Shown here: positions 27,235 through 36,665 of the stretch, piece by piece
Numbering within the stretch: position 1 is the first letter of the stretch
Layout: the number at the start of each line of letters is the position of its first letter
Assembly: GCF_049568105.1 (NCBI RefSeq)
Contig: NZ_CP145335.1
Span: forward strand, 1,426,001-1,490,000
From: Salinisphaera sp049568105
GTDB taxonomy: Bacteria > Pseudomonadota > Gammaproteobacteria > Nevskiales > Salinisphaeraceae
Direction of reading: 5' to 3'
Length of the DNA stretch: 64,000 nt
Translations under genes and position numbers: made by a program
Notes under the pieces: generated by a model
Seen by the model: the letters and a program-made list of their open reading frames with translations, nothing else
Databases searched by the model: none
Told to the model about the DNA's origin: nothing

Positions 27235-28362
27235 ATGTCGCGTGAACTGCGTTTTGGCCTCATCGGAGCGGGTTTTATGGGCAAGGCCCATGCCCTGGCG
27301 TTGCATTCGGTCGGTGCGACATTCGGACTGGACACTCGGCCGGTCGCCGACATGATCGCGACCAGTTCGGATGCCTCGGCGGCAGCCGCTGCGAAGCGGC
27401 TCGGCTTTGCCCGTCATACCGGCGACTGGCGCCAGCTGGTAACCGACCCGGATATCGATGTGGTCACAGTCTGTGCGCCGCTGCCGCATCGAGAGATGGT
27501 TTTGGAGGCGATCGCTAACGGCAAGCATGTGCTCTGCGAAAAACCGCTGGCCTCGACCACCGACGAAGCCAAGGAAATGCAGACTGCGGCCGAGCAGGCC
27601 GGGGTGGTCTGCATGGTCGGGCTCAACTATCCCAAGACCCCGGCATCCCAGTTCGCGCGCCAGCTGATCGCCGACGGCGCGCTCGGCGAGATCGTGTCGC
27701 TGCGCTGTGTGCACGTCGAGGATTTCCTGGCCGATCCGAACCTGCCGATCGATTGGCGCATGCGCCAAGCCGAGGCAGGCGAAGCTGGGGCGCTGGGCGA
27801 TCTCGGCTCACACTGCATCGGCATGTCGCACTGGCTGCTCGGGCCGATCCGCGAAGTCATGGCCGAAACCCGCATCGTACATACCCAGCGCCCAGACCCG
27901 GACTCTGGCGAACACGTTGCCGTAGAAAACGACGATCAAGCCGAGCTTTTGGTGCGCTTCGAAAACGGGGTGACCGGCTCGTTGTATGTCTCGCGGGTGG
28001 GCACCGGCCACAAGATGGGCCTGTCTTATGAAGTGGTCGGCACCGAAGGCACGATCGTGTTCGATCAGGAACGCCTGAGCGAGATTCAGTTCTACTCCCG
28101 CCAAGATGATCCGCGAACCCAGGGCTTTCGGCGGATCCCGATCGGCCCGGCCCATCCGGACTACGGCGACTTTTGCCCGGCGCCCGGCCACGGCACCGGT
28201 TATAACGATACGATCACCGTGGAAGTGCGGGATATGATCGCAGCGATCACCGGCGATACAGCGGACCTCTGGCCCGATTTCGCCGATGCGGTGTATGTCC
28301 ATCGCGTGATCGATGCCGCCCTGGAATCGGTCAAGGCCGGGCGCTGGTGCAAAGTGGGCTGA
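27235..28362 (+). CDS. Gfo/Idh/MocA family oxidoreductase (dehydrogenase 6)
   Basis: This 375-aa protein has 'FGLIGAGFMGKAHALALH', 'CEKPLASTTDEAKEM', 'GLNYPKTPASQFARQLI' and 'GALGDLGSHCIGMSHWLLGP'. It resembles the gene at 24349 along its length, so the two are probably duplicates with different substrates. The ribosome site is AAGGAGATACGC. It converges with dehydrogenase 7, the 443-bp gap being filled by stem-loops. Confidence 0.85.
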   Translation: MSRELRFGLIGAGFMGKAHALALHSVGATFGLDTRPVADMIATSSDASAAAAAKRLGFARHTGDWRQLVTDPDIDVVTVCAPLPHREMVLEAIANGKHVLCEKPLASTTDEAKEMQTAAEQAGVVCMVGLNYPKTPASQFARQLIADGALGEIVSLRCVHVEDFLADPNLPIDWRMRQAEAGEAGALGDLGSHCIGMSHWLLGPIREVMAETRIVHTQRPDPDSGEHVAVENDDQAELLVRFENGVTGSLYVSRVGTGHKMGLSYEVVGTEGTIVFDQERLSEIQFYSRQDDPRTQGFRRIPIGPAHPDYGDFCPAPGHGTGYNDTITVEVRDMIAAITGDTADLWPDFADAVYVHRVIDAALESVKAGRWCKVG

Positions 28363-28805
28363 AAAGCTTGCCCTGACTGGCTCGGCACAGGCTCGGCCGC
28401 CTGGATGGCGGCCGAGGCCGTGCCCACGGCGGGCGTTACCCGGGCGCGTAACGCCCGCCAGGCGACGCCGATTCTGGCGTCGCTCCCGTTGGCGCCGGCT
28501 TGATTGGCCGCAGACGCTTGGCTGGTTTTCGTATCCGATCGGGGGCTTGTCGCTCCAGCGGGTTTTCGAGCCACAGCCGAATGCCTGCTCGAATACGCCG
28601 TTCGGCCCGGTCTGTCGGTGGTCGATGTTGTCAGGCCGGCGCGTGCTCGCTACGACAGCGCTAGCCGGATGGATCGCTCTGAACCTGTGGCATCGAAAGG
28701 GGCCGGCAGCATTCTCGGTACGGCCCGATTTCGATAACTCGTCTATCACCCGGCGCTGGTTATGGCCGGGTATCGAATGCGGGCCGCGTGCTGGGTCGAC
28801 ATGCG
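28363..28805. other. Gene-free stretch between convergent genes, with three tandem stem-loops
   Basis: Three perfect hairpins lie at 28392-28416 (ten pairs, CTCGGCCGCC), 28428-28459 (twelve pairs, GGCGGGCGTTAC, eight-base loop) and 28462-28483 (eight pairs, GCGACGCC). None has a T-run. They may act as a two-way transcription or processing barrier. The remaining 300 bp show nothing recognisable. Confidence 0.65.
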
Positions 28806-29816
28806 CTAGCCGATCGCTTCGCGGACTCGAGCCGCGAAGTCGATCTCCCTGTGCTCGCGAGCGCTTTCGTAGATGGCGGCCAGAAGCAGGTTGAGCGCGC
28901 TGGCTTCGTCGACATCTACGGGCGGGCGGCCGCCGTTGTGCAGGGCATCGATGAACAGCCGGTCTTCCTTGGCATAGCCGCCTTTTTCGGCGAACGGGAT
29001 ATGCGTGTAGTCCTCGGTTCTGACCACCTGCTCAAGATCCAGTGCATAGCGGACCCGTTCCAGTTCTTCGGTCGCTGCCGTGGCATAGCGGCCGTAGATT
29101 TCGACCCGTTCGAAGGGAAAACTCCAGCCCGAATGCGCCGAGGAACTCAGCGTGGCGATGGTGCCGGATTCGAATGTGAACAGCATCGAGAAGTCGTCGA
29201 ACTCGGCGCTCGAGATCGCACGGCGTGCAGCACAGCGCAGGGTCGCGATTGGGCCGAACAGATACTGCAGCAGATCGATCTGGTGGATCGTGGTTTCGTA
29301 GAGGAAGCCGCCGGTCTTGCTTGGATCGGCAGTCCAGGCCGGTTGTAACAGCTCGCCGCGATTGAGCTTGAACTGGGCGTTGTAGGGCTCGAGATCGCCG
29401 GCATCGATCAGTGCCTTGAGTTTGTCGTGGGTATAGGCATAGCGGCGATTCATGCCCAGGTTATAGACCCCGCGCGAGGCCAGTGCGGCTTTACGGATAC
29501 GCTCACCGCCGGCCAAGTCGGTCGCCATCGGCTTTTCGCAGAACACGTTGAGCCCTTCGTTCAGGCAGGCAACCACCGGGGCCACATGGGTGGTGTTTGG
29601 GGTCGTGACATAGATCGTATCGACATCCATGCGAAACAGATCTTCCAAAGTGGCACCGGTTTGGGCGCCACCGATCTGGTCTGCCAGCCGGGCAGCATTC
29701 GCTTCGAGCATATCGGCCACGCCGACGAGTTCTACGCGATCGTCACGGCTGAGAATATCGGCATGCACCGATGCGATATATCCGGCACCAAATATGCCGA
29801 CTCGTGTTGTAGTCAT
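28806..29816 (-). CDS. Gfo/Idh/MocA family oxidoreductase (dehydrogenase 7)
   Basis: This 336-aa protein has 'VGIFGAGYIASVHADIL', 'CEKPMATDLAGGERI', 'GMNRRYAYTHDKLK' and the active-site helix 'GGFLYETTIHQIDLLQYLFGP'. It is transcribed leftward, divergent from iolT. A near-ideal IolR operator lies in the shared promoter region, so it is probably induced together with the importer. Confidence 0.85.
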   Translation of the reverse strand: MTTTRVGIFGAGYIASVHADILSRDDRVELVGVADMLEANAARLADQIGGAQTGATLEDLFRMDVDTIYVTTPNTTHVAPVVACLNEGLNVFCEKPMATDLAGGERIRKAALASRGVYNLGMNRRYAYTHDKLKALIDAGDLEPYNAQFKLNRGELLQPAWTADPSKTGGFLYETTIHQIDLLQYLFGPIATLRCAARRAISSAEFDDFSMLFTFESGTIATLSSSAHSGWSFPFERVEIYGRYATAATEELERVRYALDLEQVVRTEDYTHIPFAEKGGYAKEDRLFIDALHNGGRPPVDVDEASALNLLLAAIYESAREHREIDFAARVREAIG

Positions 29817-29903
29817 GAGCAGAACACCTCGTTTCCGTAAGGAAGCCTCGCGCAGCCGAAGCCATCGGCAGCGGTATCGTTGGTCGCCTAGCGATCAAAT
29901 CAT

Positions 29904-29925
29904 TTATGGAAAATAAATTCCATAA
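29904..29925. promoter_or_regulatory. Candidate IolR operator between dehydrogenase 7 and iolT
   Basis: TTATGGAA-AATAAA-TTCCATAA is an eight-plus-eight palindrome containing GGAA-N6-TTCC, the site reported for RpiR-type IolR in alphaproteobacteria. It sits in the 314-bp divergent promoter region of two inositol-linked genes. Confidence 0.7.
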
Positions 29926-30130
29926 TACGAAATGATGAAACAAATAATTTGACCGTATATAGAAGGGTCACGTAGCTTTCGGGGCCTATGAAATAGCGTC
30001 TGGAATGGCTGTTGCCGGGGGTCGAACGTCAGCAAGCCGGGCGGCTTCGGCCGGTCGCAATGGCCTGTATCGGTTGCCGCACATGCGCAATCGCACCAGC
30101 CGGGCGTATCGCCCAGGAGGAATTTTTAAA

Positions 30131-31546
30131 GTGAATACCCAAGCGTCTTCGGTCCGAGCGGCTACCACCTCCAGACCCGCGGGTTCTCATCACCGCAGAC
30201 TGGGCATGATCGCGTTCATCGCGACGTTCGGCGGGCTGTTATTCGGCTACGACACCGGCGTGATCAACGGCGCCGTGAACCCGATGAAAATCGATCTGGG
30301 CCTAACCCCACTCACCCAGGGTTTCACTGTCAGTATTCTGATTTTCGGCGCCGCTTTTGGGGCTGCGATCTGTGGTCGGATCTCCGACATGTATGGCCGC
30401 CGCCTCACGCTGCTGCTGTTGTCGAGCGTGTTCATCGTCGGCACGCTCGGCGAGGCGATTTCGCCCAGCTGGCAGGTGCTATCGGCGTTTCGTTTTATTC
30501 TCGGGTTGGCCGTTGGTGGGGCTTCGACCACCGTGCCTGTTTATCTGGCTGAGGTCGCACCAACCGAAAGACGCGGTAGCCTGGTCACGCGCAACGAAAT
30601 CATGATCGTCTCCGGCCAGTTTGCGGCGTTCATCATCAATGCCGTGATCATGACGGTCTGGGGCGATTACCCCGGCATCTGGCGCTTCATGCTGGTGGTG
30701 GGCGTGCTGCCAGCGTTCGCGCTGCTCATCGGCATGCTGCGAGTGCCCGAAAGCCCGCGCTGGTTGACCGAGCAGAATCGCCGCGATGATGCCCTGGACG
30801 TGCTCAAACAGATTCGTTCGCCCGAGCGCGCCCAGTCCGAGATCGCGGAAGTCGACTCGTTGGTCGACAAAGAGCAGCAAAACCGCTGTGGGCGCTGGTC
30901 GGATCTCACCGTGCCATGGGTACGTCGGTTGATCATCATCGGTGCCGTGCTGGGGATCTTCCAGCAGTTCACCGGCATCAACGCGATCATGTATTACGGC
31001 ACCCAGTTGCTGGAGAATTCGGGCTTTTCCAACAACGGGGCAGTGATCGCCAACACCCTCAACGGCCTGTTCAGCGTGCTCGGGATTACCGTGGGCATCC
31101 TGCTCATCAACAAGATCGATCGGCGTACCATGCTGATTGGCGGCTTTTTCCTAATCGCGTTCTTCCATGTACTGGTCGGGCTGTCGGCGATGTTCATGCC
31201 CGATGTCGCGATCAAGCCGTATCTGGTGTTGGTGTTCGTGGTCGCCTTCGTGTTCTCGATGCAGGGCACGCTCGGGCCACTGGTCTGGCTGATGCTGTCT
31301 GAAATCTTTCCGCTCAAGATCCGCAGTTTCAGTATGGGCATCTGCGTGTTCGTGCTCTGGTTGGCCAATGCGCTGGTGGCATTCGGCTTTCCGCCGGTAG
31401 TGGCGGCGCTGGGCGTTGGCCCAACGTTTTTCATGTTCTCGGCGATCTCGGTGCTCGGCCTGATCTTCACCATCGTCTTCGTGCCGGAAACCCGAGGCAA
31501 ATCGCTCGAAGAATTTGAAAGCTACGTCCGCAGCCGCTTCGCCTGA
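30131..31546 (+). CDS. iolT: Sugar porter-type MFS transporter, probable inositol importer
   Basis: This 471-aa protein has twelve membrane segments with sugar-porter motifs: 'GGLLFGYDTGVINGA', 'GRISDMYGRR', 'PESPRWL', 'QQFTGINAIMYYG' and 'PETRGKSLEEFE'. These fit the IolT/major inositol-proton symporter group. GTG 30131 is chosen, ten bases after GGAGG; the frame upstream is not protein-like. It is divergent from dehydrogenase 7 and followed by a terminator. Confidence 0.88.
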   Translation: MNTQASSVRAATTSRPAGSHHRRLGMIAFIATFGGLLFGYDTGVINGAVNPMKIDLGLTPLTQGFTVSILIFGAAFGAAICGRISDMYGRRLTLLLLSSVFIVGTLGEAISPSWQVLSAFRFILGLAVGGASTTVPVYLAEVAPTERRGSLVTRNEIMIVSGQFAAFIINAVIMTVWGDYPGIWRFMLVVGVLPAFALLIGMLRVPESPRWLTEQNRRDDALDVLKQIRSPERAQSEIAEVDSLVDKEQQNRCGRWSDLTVPWVRRLIIIGAVLGIFQQFTGINAIMYYGTQLLENSGFSNNGAVIANTLNGLFSVLGITVGILLINKIDRRTMLIGGFFLIAFFHVLVGLSAMFMPDVAIKPYLVLVFVVAFVFSMQGTLGPLVWLMLSEIFPLKIRSFSMGICVFVLWLANALVAFGFPPVVAALGVGPTFFMFSAISVLGLIFTIVFVPETRGKSLEEFESYVRSRFA

Positions 31547-31564
31547 TCGGCGCTACCGGACCGA

Positions 31565-31605
31565 GCCGCCGACCGTATGGGCAACCATCCCGGTCGGCGG
31601 CTTTT
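31565..31605 (+). terminator. Rho-independent terminator of iolT
   Basis: An eleven-pair stem, GCCGCCGACCG/CGGTCGGCGGC, is followed by TTTT. Confidence 0.8.
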
Positions 31606-31828
31606 GAGCAGACCCTGCTTTAAGTCAGGGTGGCTTCGCGGCCAGCCGCAGTACACTGTGGCCGCCCGGGCCGGTGCCCGGCCCGTTGGTCCGTGCGGTT
31701 ACCAATGATCTGGGCTGCTGCGGGCCCGAAACTGTGCTGCGAGCGCTATAGGCGCTGGACGCGCACAGCCCATAGATCGCCTTCCGGTATGCACGGCGTT
31801 TTCGGCTTGAAAGACCCGCCCTAGGGAC

Positions 31829-32095
31829 TGTCGATGTTGCGTACCAGTCCGCGCCAGGCGCTGTTGTGCGGCAATCTCACGTTATAGCCCGCTCGCCTAG
31901 GCCGACGACGCCACGTTTGCTAGGCCTTCGCTAGGCCTTGTCTTGCTGCCAAACAGTGCTTGTCCCGAAGGGTTGGGCAGCAAATCGCCCCGCGGCGTTG
32001 TGATCTTGGCGCGTGGTACGCCCAAAGCCGGCGACTCGCGCCGTACAGGGCACGATGTGCAGTCTTTAACGCGGCGCTCGGACAAAACATCAACA
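31829..32095 (-). repeat. MITE-like dispersed repeat, copy C (about 267 bp, reversed)
   Basis: Read on the minus strand it starts TGTTGATGTTTTGTCCGAGCG and ends with GGCGCGGACTGGTACGCAAC, matching copy A closely. GCTTGTCCCGAAGGGTTGGG (plus strand) is the best-kept internal block. The flanking gene-free DNA (31606-31828 and 32096-32355) shows only the promoter region of the ABC importer. Confidence 0.7.
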
Positions 32096-32355
32096 AGGCC
32101 CTGGGGCGTGGGTCGAATCCTGGCAAAGTGCGTCGCAACACCCTGGCAGCTTGGGCTTTTCGCAGCAGGGCCGGCCATCATGCGACCAATGGATTAGCGT
32201 GAAAATTTCAAAAACTATTGCGATGATATATGTGTTCCATCATTGTCATGGCAAGGGCATGCTCGGCTGATCGCGTCGTGCATCGCCTCGATTAAAAGTG
32301 CGCCCAGCGGTATATCCGGCGGCGCCAAAAAAGCTTCACCAAGGAGGAGACCGAT

Positions 32356-33327
32356 ATGCGATTGTTCATGAAGGGCCGTAGACGCATGCGTCTGATCGCG
32401 GCCGCCCTGGTTCTCGGGGCGGCGAGTGTTGGCATGGCCGGCGTGGCCTCGGCGGCGGATAACGACAAGAACCTAAAGTTCGCGCTGATCACCCATGCCC
32501 AGCCGGGCGATACGTTCTGGGATCTGGTGCGCAAGGGCGCGACCGACGCTGCGAATAACGTAGGCGCCGAACTGGTCTATCTGCGCGGCGACTCGCCGGA
32601 CAAGCAGGCGGCCAAGCTCAAGAACGTGATCAACCAGAACGTGGATGGCATCGCGCTCACGCTGGCGTTCCCCGATGCCATGCGGCCGCTGCTCAAGGAA
32701 GCCTTGAACGCCGGTATCCCGGTAGTGGGCGTGAATTCCGGTTTTGCGACTTGGAAGTCGATGGACATTCCGATGTACGTCGGCCAGGACGAAACGCTGG
32801 CCGGCAACGCCGTCGGTAAGCGGCTCAACGACGAAGGCGCCAAGAAAGAGCTGTGTGTGAACCAGCAGCAGGGCGCGGTGCAGCTGGCAGCACGTTGTGA
32901 CGGCATTGCCGAAACCTTTAACGGCAACTCGGAAACGCTGTATCTGGAAGGCTACGACATGAGCAAGGCGCGTTCGCGCATCATGGCCAAGCTCATGCAG
33001 GACCCGGAAATCGATACGGTCGTCACGCTGGGGGCCCCATTCGCGCCGGTCGCCGCAGACGCGGTCAAGATGGCGCATAGCGAAGCCAAGGTCGTGACCT
33101 TCGACCTCAACCCGCGTACCGCCAAGCTGATCAAGCAGAACAAGGTTGCCTGGGCGGTCGACCAGCAGCCCTATCTGCAGGGCTATGAAGCCATCGACCT
33201 GCTGTGGCTGAACAAGACCAACGGCAACACGCTCGGCGGCGGCAATGCCGTGCTGACCGGCCCGGCCTTCGTGACTCAAAAGAATATCGATCGAGTCATG
33301 AAATACGTCCAGCGCGGTACGCGCTGA
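32356..33327 (+). CDS. Sugar ABC transporter substrate-binding protein (CUT2/FrcB-like)
   Basis: This 323-aa periplasmic binding protein has a basic start and a hydrophobic signal peptide ending ASA-AD at about residue 34. 'LKFALITHAQPGDTFWDLVRKGATDAA' and 'VDGIALTLAFPDAMRPLLKEALNAGIPVVGVNSG' are typical of the Peripla_BP_4 group, which binds ribose, fructose or inositol. AAGGAGGAG gives strong translation. It is the first gene of a binding protein-permease-ATPase operon. The island context suggests an inositol or related polyol ligand, but the closest known layout is fructose FrcBCA. Confidence 0.87.
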   Translation: MRLFMKGRRRMRLIAAALVLGAASVGMAGVASAADNDKNLKFALITHAQPGDTFWDLVRKGATDAANNVGAELVYLRGDSPDKQAAKLKNVINQNVDGIALTLAFPDAMRPLLKEALNAGIPVVGVNSGFATWKSMDIPMYVGQDETLAGNAVGKRLNDEGAKKELCVNQQQGAVQLAARCDGIAETFNGNSETLYLEGYDMSKARSRIMAKLMQDPEIDTVVTLGAPFAPVAADAVKMAHSEAKVVTFDLNPRTAKLIKQNKVAWAVDQQPYLQGYEAIDLLWLNKTNGNTLGGGNAVLTGPAFVTQKNIDRVMKYVQRGTR

Positions 33328-33347
33328 AGGCGAGAAGGCTCTCGACG

Positions 33348-33373
33348 CCCGGCGATCGTTTTCGGTCGCCGGG
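33348..33373 (+). other. Intercistronic stem-loop
   Basis: CCCGGCGA...TCGCCGGG with a ten-base loop sits between the binding-protein and permease genes. Such hairpins commonly protect the binding-protein mRNA and lower downstream expression. Confidence 0.6.
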
Positions 33374-33394
33374 GCATCCTCGGAGGACTAACCG

Positions 33395-34486
33395 ATGGCA
33401 GCTACCATGGACGACGACGCACTGAGCGGCGCCGGCACGACCGATAAGGCCGGCGCGCCCCCCAAGAAACAACAGCAACGTATTTCCAAGGATCCGCTCT
33501 GGAAAAAGATCCTCAAACGCCCGGAGGCGGGGGCGCTCGGCGGCGCCATCCTCGTGTTCGTGTTGTTCTGTATCGTCGCGCCGCCGTTTCGCACGATGCC
33601 GGCGTTTTCTACCGTGCTTTACCAGGCCGCGATTCTGGGTATTCCAGCGGTCGGCGTCTCGCTGCTGATGATCGGCGGCGAATTCGATCTGACCCCGGGC
33701 GTGGCTGTGATCAGCTCGTCGCTGGCGGCTTCTATGTTCGCGACCCAGGTCGCAGATAATCTCTGGGTGGGCGTGGGCTTTGCCCTGGTGTTCTCGCTGG
33801 CGCTTGGCGCCCTCAATGGCTGGTTGTTGATCAAGACCAAGCTACACAGTTTTCTTGTCACCCTATCGACATTCTTGATGTTACAGGGCCTGAATATCGC
33901 CCTGACCAAGCTGATTACTGGCGACGTGGCCACCGGTGACATCAGCGGCATGACGGGCTTCGATAGCGCCCATGCCGTATTCGCTTCGGACATCCCGCTC
34001 GGCAGTCTGGATATCAGCATCGCTGTCGTCTATTGGGTCGTGCTGGTGCTGTTCGCGACCTGGCTGCTGCTGCGGACCAAGATCGGTAACTGGATTTTCG
34101 CGGTCGGCGGCGACCCAGAGGCTGCGCGCGCCGTGGGCGTGCCGGTACGCGGCATGAAGATCGCGCTGTTCATGGGCGTGGGCTTCTGCGTGTGGTTTCT
34201 GGCGATGCACATGCTGTTCGCCTACAACACGGTGCAATCTGGCGCCGGCGTGGGCAACGAGCTGCTGTATATCGCGGCCTCGGTGGTTGGCGGCTGTCTG
34301 CTGACCGGTGGCTACGGCTCGGCGGTCGGCTCGGCGCTGGGCGCCTTCATCTTCGGCATGACCACCGAAGGGGTGATCTATGCCGGCTGGGATTCCGACT
34401 GGTTCATGTTCTTCGTAGGCGCGATGCTGCTGCTGGCGACCGTCGTAAATACCTGGATCCGAACCCGCGCCTCGCAGGGGAAATAA
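33395..34486 (+). CDS. Sugar ABC transporter permease (CUT2/FrcC-like)
   Basis: This 363-aa protein has an approximately 45-residue charged N-terminal arm and eight to ten membrane spans. 'GIPAVGVSLLMIGGEFDLTPGVAVISS' and 'GNWIFAVGGDPEAARAVGVPV' (EAA-like loop) are RbsC-family hallmarks. CGGAGGA precedes ATG 33395. It should form the membrane channel with the ATPase encoded 1 bp downstream. Confidence 0.88.
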   Translation: MAATMDDDALSGAGTTDKAGAPPKKQQQRISKDPLWKKILKRPEAGALGGAILVFVLFCIVAPPFRTMPAFSTVLYQAAILGIPAVGVSLLMIGGEFDLTPGVAVISSSLAASMFATQVADNLWVGVGFALVFSLALGALNGWLLIKTKLHSFLVTLSTFLMLQGLNIALTKLITGDVATGDISGMTGFDSAHAVFASDIPLGSLDISIAVVYWVVLVLFATWLLLRTKIGNWIFAVGGDPEAARAVGVPVRGMKIALFMGVGFCVWFLAMHMLFAYNTVQSGAGVGNELLYIAASVVGGCLLTGGYGSAVGSALGAFIFGMTTEGVIYAGWDSDWFMFFVGAMLLLATVVNTWIRTRASQGK

Positions 34487-34487
34487 A

Positions 34488-35270
34488 ATGAGCGACAGCA
34501 ACCCGATCATCGAACTCGAAGGCGTTGGCAAGAACTATGGCAACGTGCACGCACTGGCCGACGTCAGCCTCAAGGTCAAACAGGGCGAAGTCACCTGTAT
34601 CCTGGGCGATAACGGCGCCGGCAAATCGACCCTGATCAGCGTGATCGCCGGCCTGACCGAGCATTCCTCCGGCGAATACCGGGTCGATGGCAAGCCGATG
34701 AAGTTCGGCTCGCCCCGCGAAGCACTCGATCTGGGGATTGCAGCGGTCTACCAAAATCTGGCGTTGGTGCCGTTGATGCCGGTCTGGCGGAATTTCTTCC
34801 TTGGCTCGGAAATGACCAAAGGCGCTTGGCCGTTCACCCGTATGGACCGAGATACGATGTGTTCCGAAACCGACGAAGCCCTGCGCAAGATGGGCATCGA
34901 GCTGGAGGATATGGAACAGCATGTCGGCACGCTTTCGGGCGGCCAGAAGCAGGTGGTGGCAATCGCCCGGGCGATCCATTTTGGCGCCCGCGTGCTGATT
35001 CTGGATGAGCCGACCGCGGCACTCGGTGTGCACCAGTCCGGCTTGGTGCTCAAGTACATTGCTTCGGCCGCACGCGAACACGGCGTGGGCGTGATCTTTA
35101 TCACCCATAACCCGCATCACGCCTACTTGGTCGGCGACCACTTCGTCGTTCTCAGCCGGGGCCAGATGGATCTGGATGCCCCGCGCGAGGATCTATCGCT
35201 CGACGATCTCATCTTCCAGATGGCCGGGGGCGCCGGACTCGATGCCCTTGAGCACGAGATGCAGCGATGA
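34488..35270 (+). CDS. Sugar ABC transporter ATPase, single-domain (FrcA-like)
   Basis: This 260-aa protein has Walker A 'GDNGAGKST', signature 'LSGGQKQ', Walker B 'VLILDEPTAAL' and 'FITHNPHHA'. Most CUT2 importers use a fused two-domain ATPase of about 500 aa; this one is the single-domain type known from FrcA. It begins one base after the permease stop (TAAAATG) and ends just before a strong terminator. Confidence 0.88.
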   Translation: MSDSNPIIELEGVGKNYGNVHALADVSLKVKQGEVTCILGDNGAGKSTLISVIAGLTEHSSGEYRVDGKPMKFGSPREALDLGIAAVYQNLALVPLMPVWRNFFLGSEMTKGAWPFTRMDRDTMCSETDEALRKMGIELEDMEQHVGTLSGGQKQVVAIARAIHFGARVLILDEPTAALGVHQSGLVLKYIASAAREHGVGVIFITHNPHHAYLVGDHFVVLSRGQMDLDAPREDLSLDDLIFQMAGGAGLDALEHEMQR

Positions 35271-35276
35271 TTGGTT

Positions 35277-35301
35277 AGGGCGCCCTCTGGGCGCCCTTTT
35301 T
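35277..35301 (+). terminator. Rho-independent terminator of the sugar ABC operon
   Basis: AGGGCGCCC-TCT-GGGCGCCCT, a nine-pair stem, is followed by TTTT. Confidence 0.88.
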
Positions 35302-35456
35302 GGTGGCGAGCGCATAGTTCGTACGGCGTGCTTGAGGCTCGACCACCGCGTCGAGCGTTGAGGTGTTTTTGAGGTGGTTTGGCGTTGTCGGGCAACTGGC
35401 CCGGCCCGAATAATCAAAGCTCACAACAAAGCCGCCCAGCGAAAGAGGAGATCACC

Positions 35457-36644
35457 ATGCTGGCCCAAGACCAAACCCAGAAAACAACACCGTCCGAGCG
35501 CGTCTGGCTGAGCGCCGACGACTGCCGTCTCGAGGATTTCGTGGCCAGCATGGCCAGTACGACCCGGCCGGAGGATTACCCGCTGGCCCAGCGGATCGAA
35601 AAGGACGTGCCGGTCTACGACGGCCGCAGCATTACCGAGCTGAGCGCCGCGCAGCGCCAGGCGCTACAGGCCGAAATGGCCGAGGCACTGCTCGATGGGC
35701 CCGGCATTATCGTGTTCAGCGGCGCCTTCGATGCCCACAGCATCGCCAAGACCACCGACTGCTTTAACGATATGATCGCCGAACAACGCGAAGCCGGCGT
35801 GGCCGGCGGCGACCATTTCGCCAAGCCGGGGGCCAACGATCGCGTTTGGCGGGTCCAGCAGAAACTGGCCGAACGCGACCCGGCGGCTTACGTCGACTAC
35901 TATGCCAACCCAGCGCTGGAGCTGATCTGCGAAGCCTGGCTGGGCCCGATGTACCAGGTCACCTCCGATCTGAACGTTGTCAATCCCGGCGGCCAGGCCC
36001 AGAGCGCGCATCGCGACTATCATCTGGGCTTCATGTCGACCGAGCAGGCCGAGCGCTTCCCGGCGCATGTGCATCGTTTTGCCTCCCAGCTCACCCTGCA
36101 GGGCGCGGTCGCCCATTGCGACATGCCACTGGAAAGCGGGCCGACGTTGTACCTGCCGTATTCCCAGCGCTATGAGCACGGCTTTTTGGCGGCCTCCAAA
36201 CCTGAGTTCCAGCGTTACTTCACCGAGCACCACGTTCAGCTGCCGCTGGCCGCGGGCGATGCCGTATTTTTCAACCCGGCGCTGTTTCATGCCGCGGGCA
36301 CCAATCATTCGGCCGATATCCGGCGTATGGCCAATCTGCTGCAGGTTTCATCGGCCTTTGGCCGGGCCATGGGGATTCTCGATCGTGAACGCATGTGCCG
36401 GGCGATCTACTCCGAGCTTTGCCAACGCGAACAAGGCGGGGCGCACGCGACGGTGGTACGCGCGGCCAAGGCCACGGCCGAAGGCTATGGTTTTCCCACC
36501 AACCTCGATCGCGACCAGCCAACTGCCGGCCTGGCGCCGGAGACGCAGTGCGAATTGTTGATCCGCGCGGTCGGCGAACAGCTCGACGCCGTGAGCTTCG
36601 AGTCGCAATTGGCGGCCCAACTCGAACGCCGCCAGGCCAGTTGA
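35457..36644 (+). CDS. Phytanoyl-CoA dioxygenase (PhyH) family protein
   Basis: This 395-aa protein starts MLAQDQTQKTTPSERVWL behind AGAGGAG. The iron motif HxD is in 'QSAHRDYHLGF' (about residue 185), with the distal His and the 2-oxoglutarate-binding Arg in 'FHAAGTNHSADIRRMANLLQ'. It should be an Fe(II)/2-oxoglutarate oxygenase hydroxylating a small molecule. It sits between the sugar ABC operon and a LacI-type regulator, suggesting a role in degrading a modified polyol; the substrate is unknown. Confidence 0.8.
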   Translation: MLAQDQTQKTTPSERVWLSADDCRLEDFVASMASTTRPEDYPLAQRIEKDVPVYDGRSITELSAAQRQALQAEMAEALLDGPGIIVFSGAFDAHSIAKTTDCFNDMIAEQREAGVAGGDHFAKPGANDRVWRVQQKLAERDPAAYVDYYANPALELICEAWLGPMYQVTSDLNVVNPGGQAQSAHRDYHLGFMSTEQAERFPAHVHRFASQLTLQGAVAHCDMPLESGPTLYLPYSQRYEHGFLAASKPEFQRYFTEHHVQLPLAAGDAVFFNPALFHAAGTNHSADIRRMANLLQVSSAFGRAMGILDRERMCRAIYSELCQREQGGAHATVVRAAKATAEGYGFPTNLDRDQPTAGLAPETQCELLIRAVGEQLDAVSFESQLAAQLERRQAS

Positions 36645-36665
36645 GCGGCTGCGGCGCGGTCGGCC

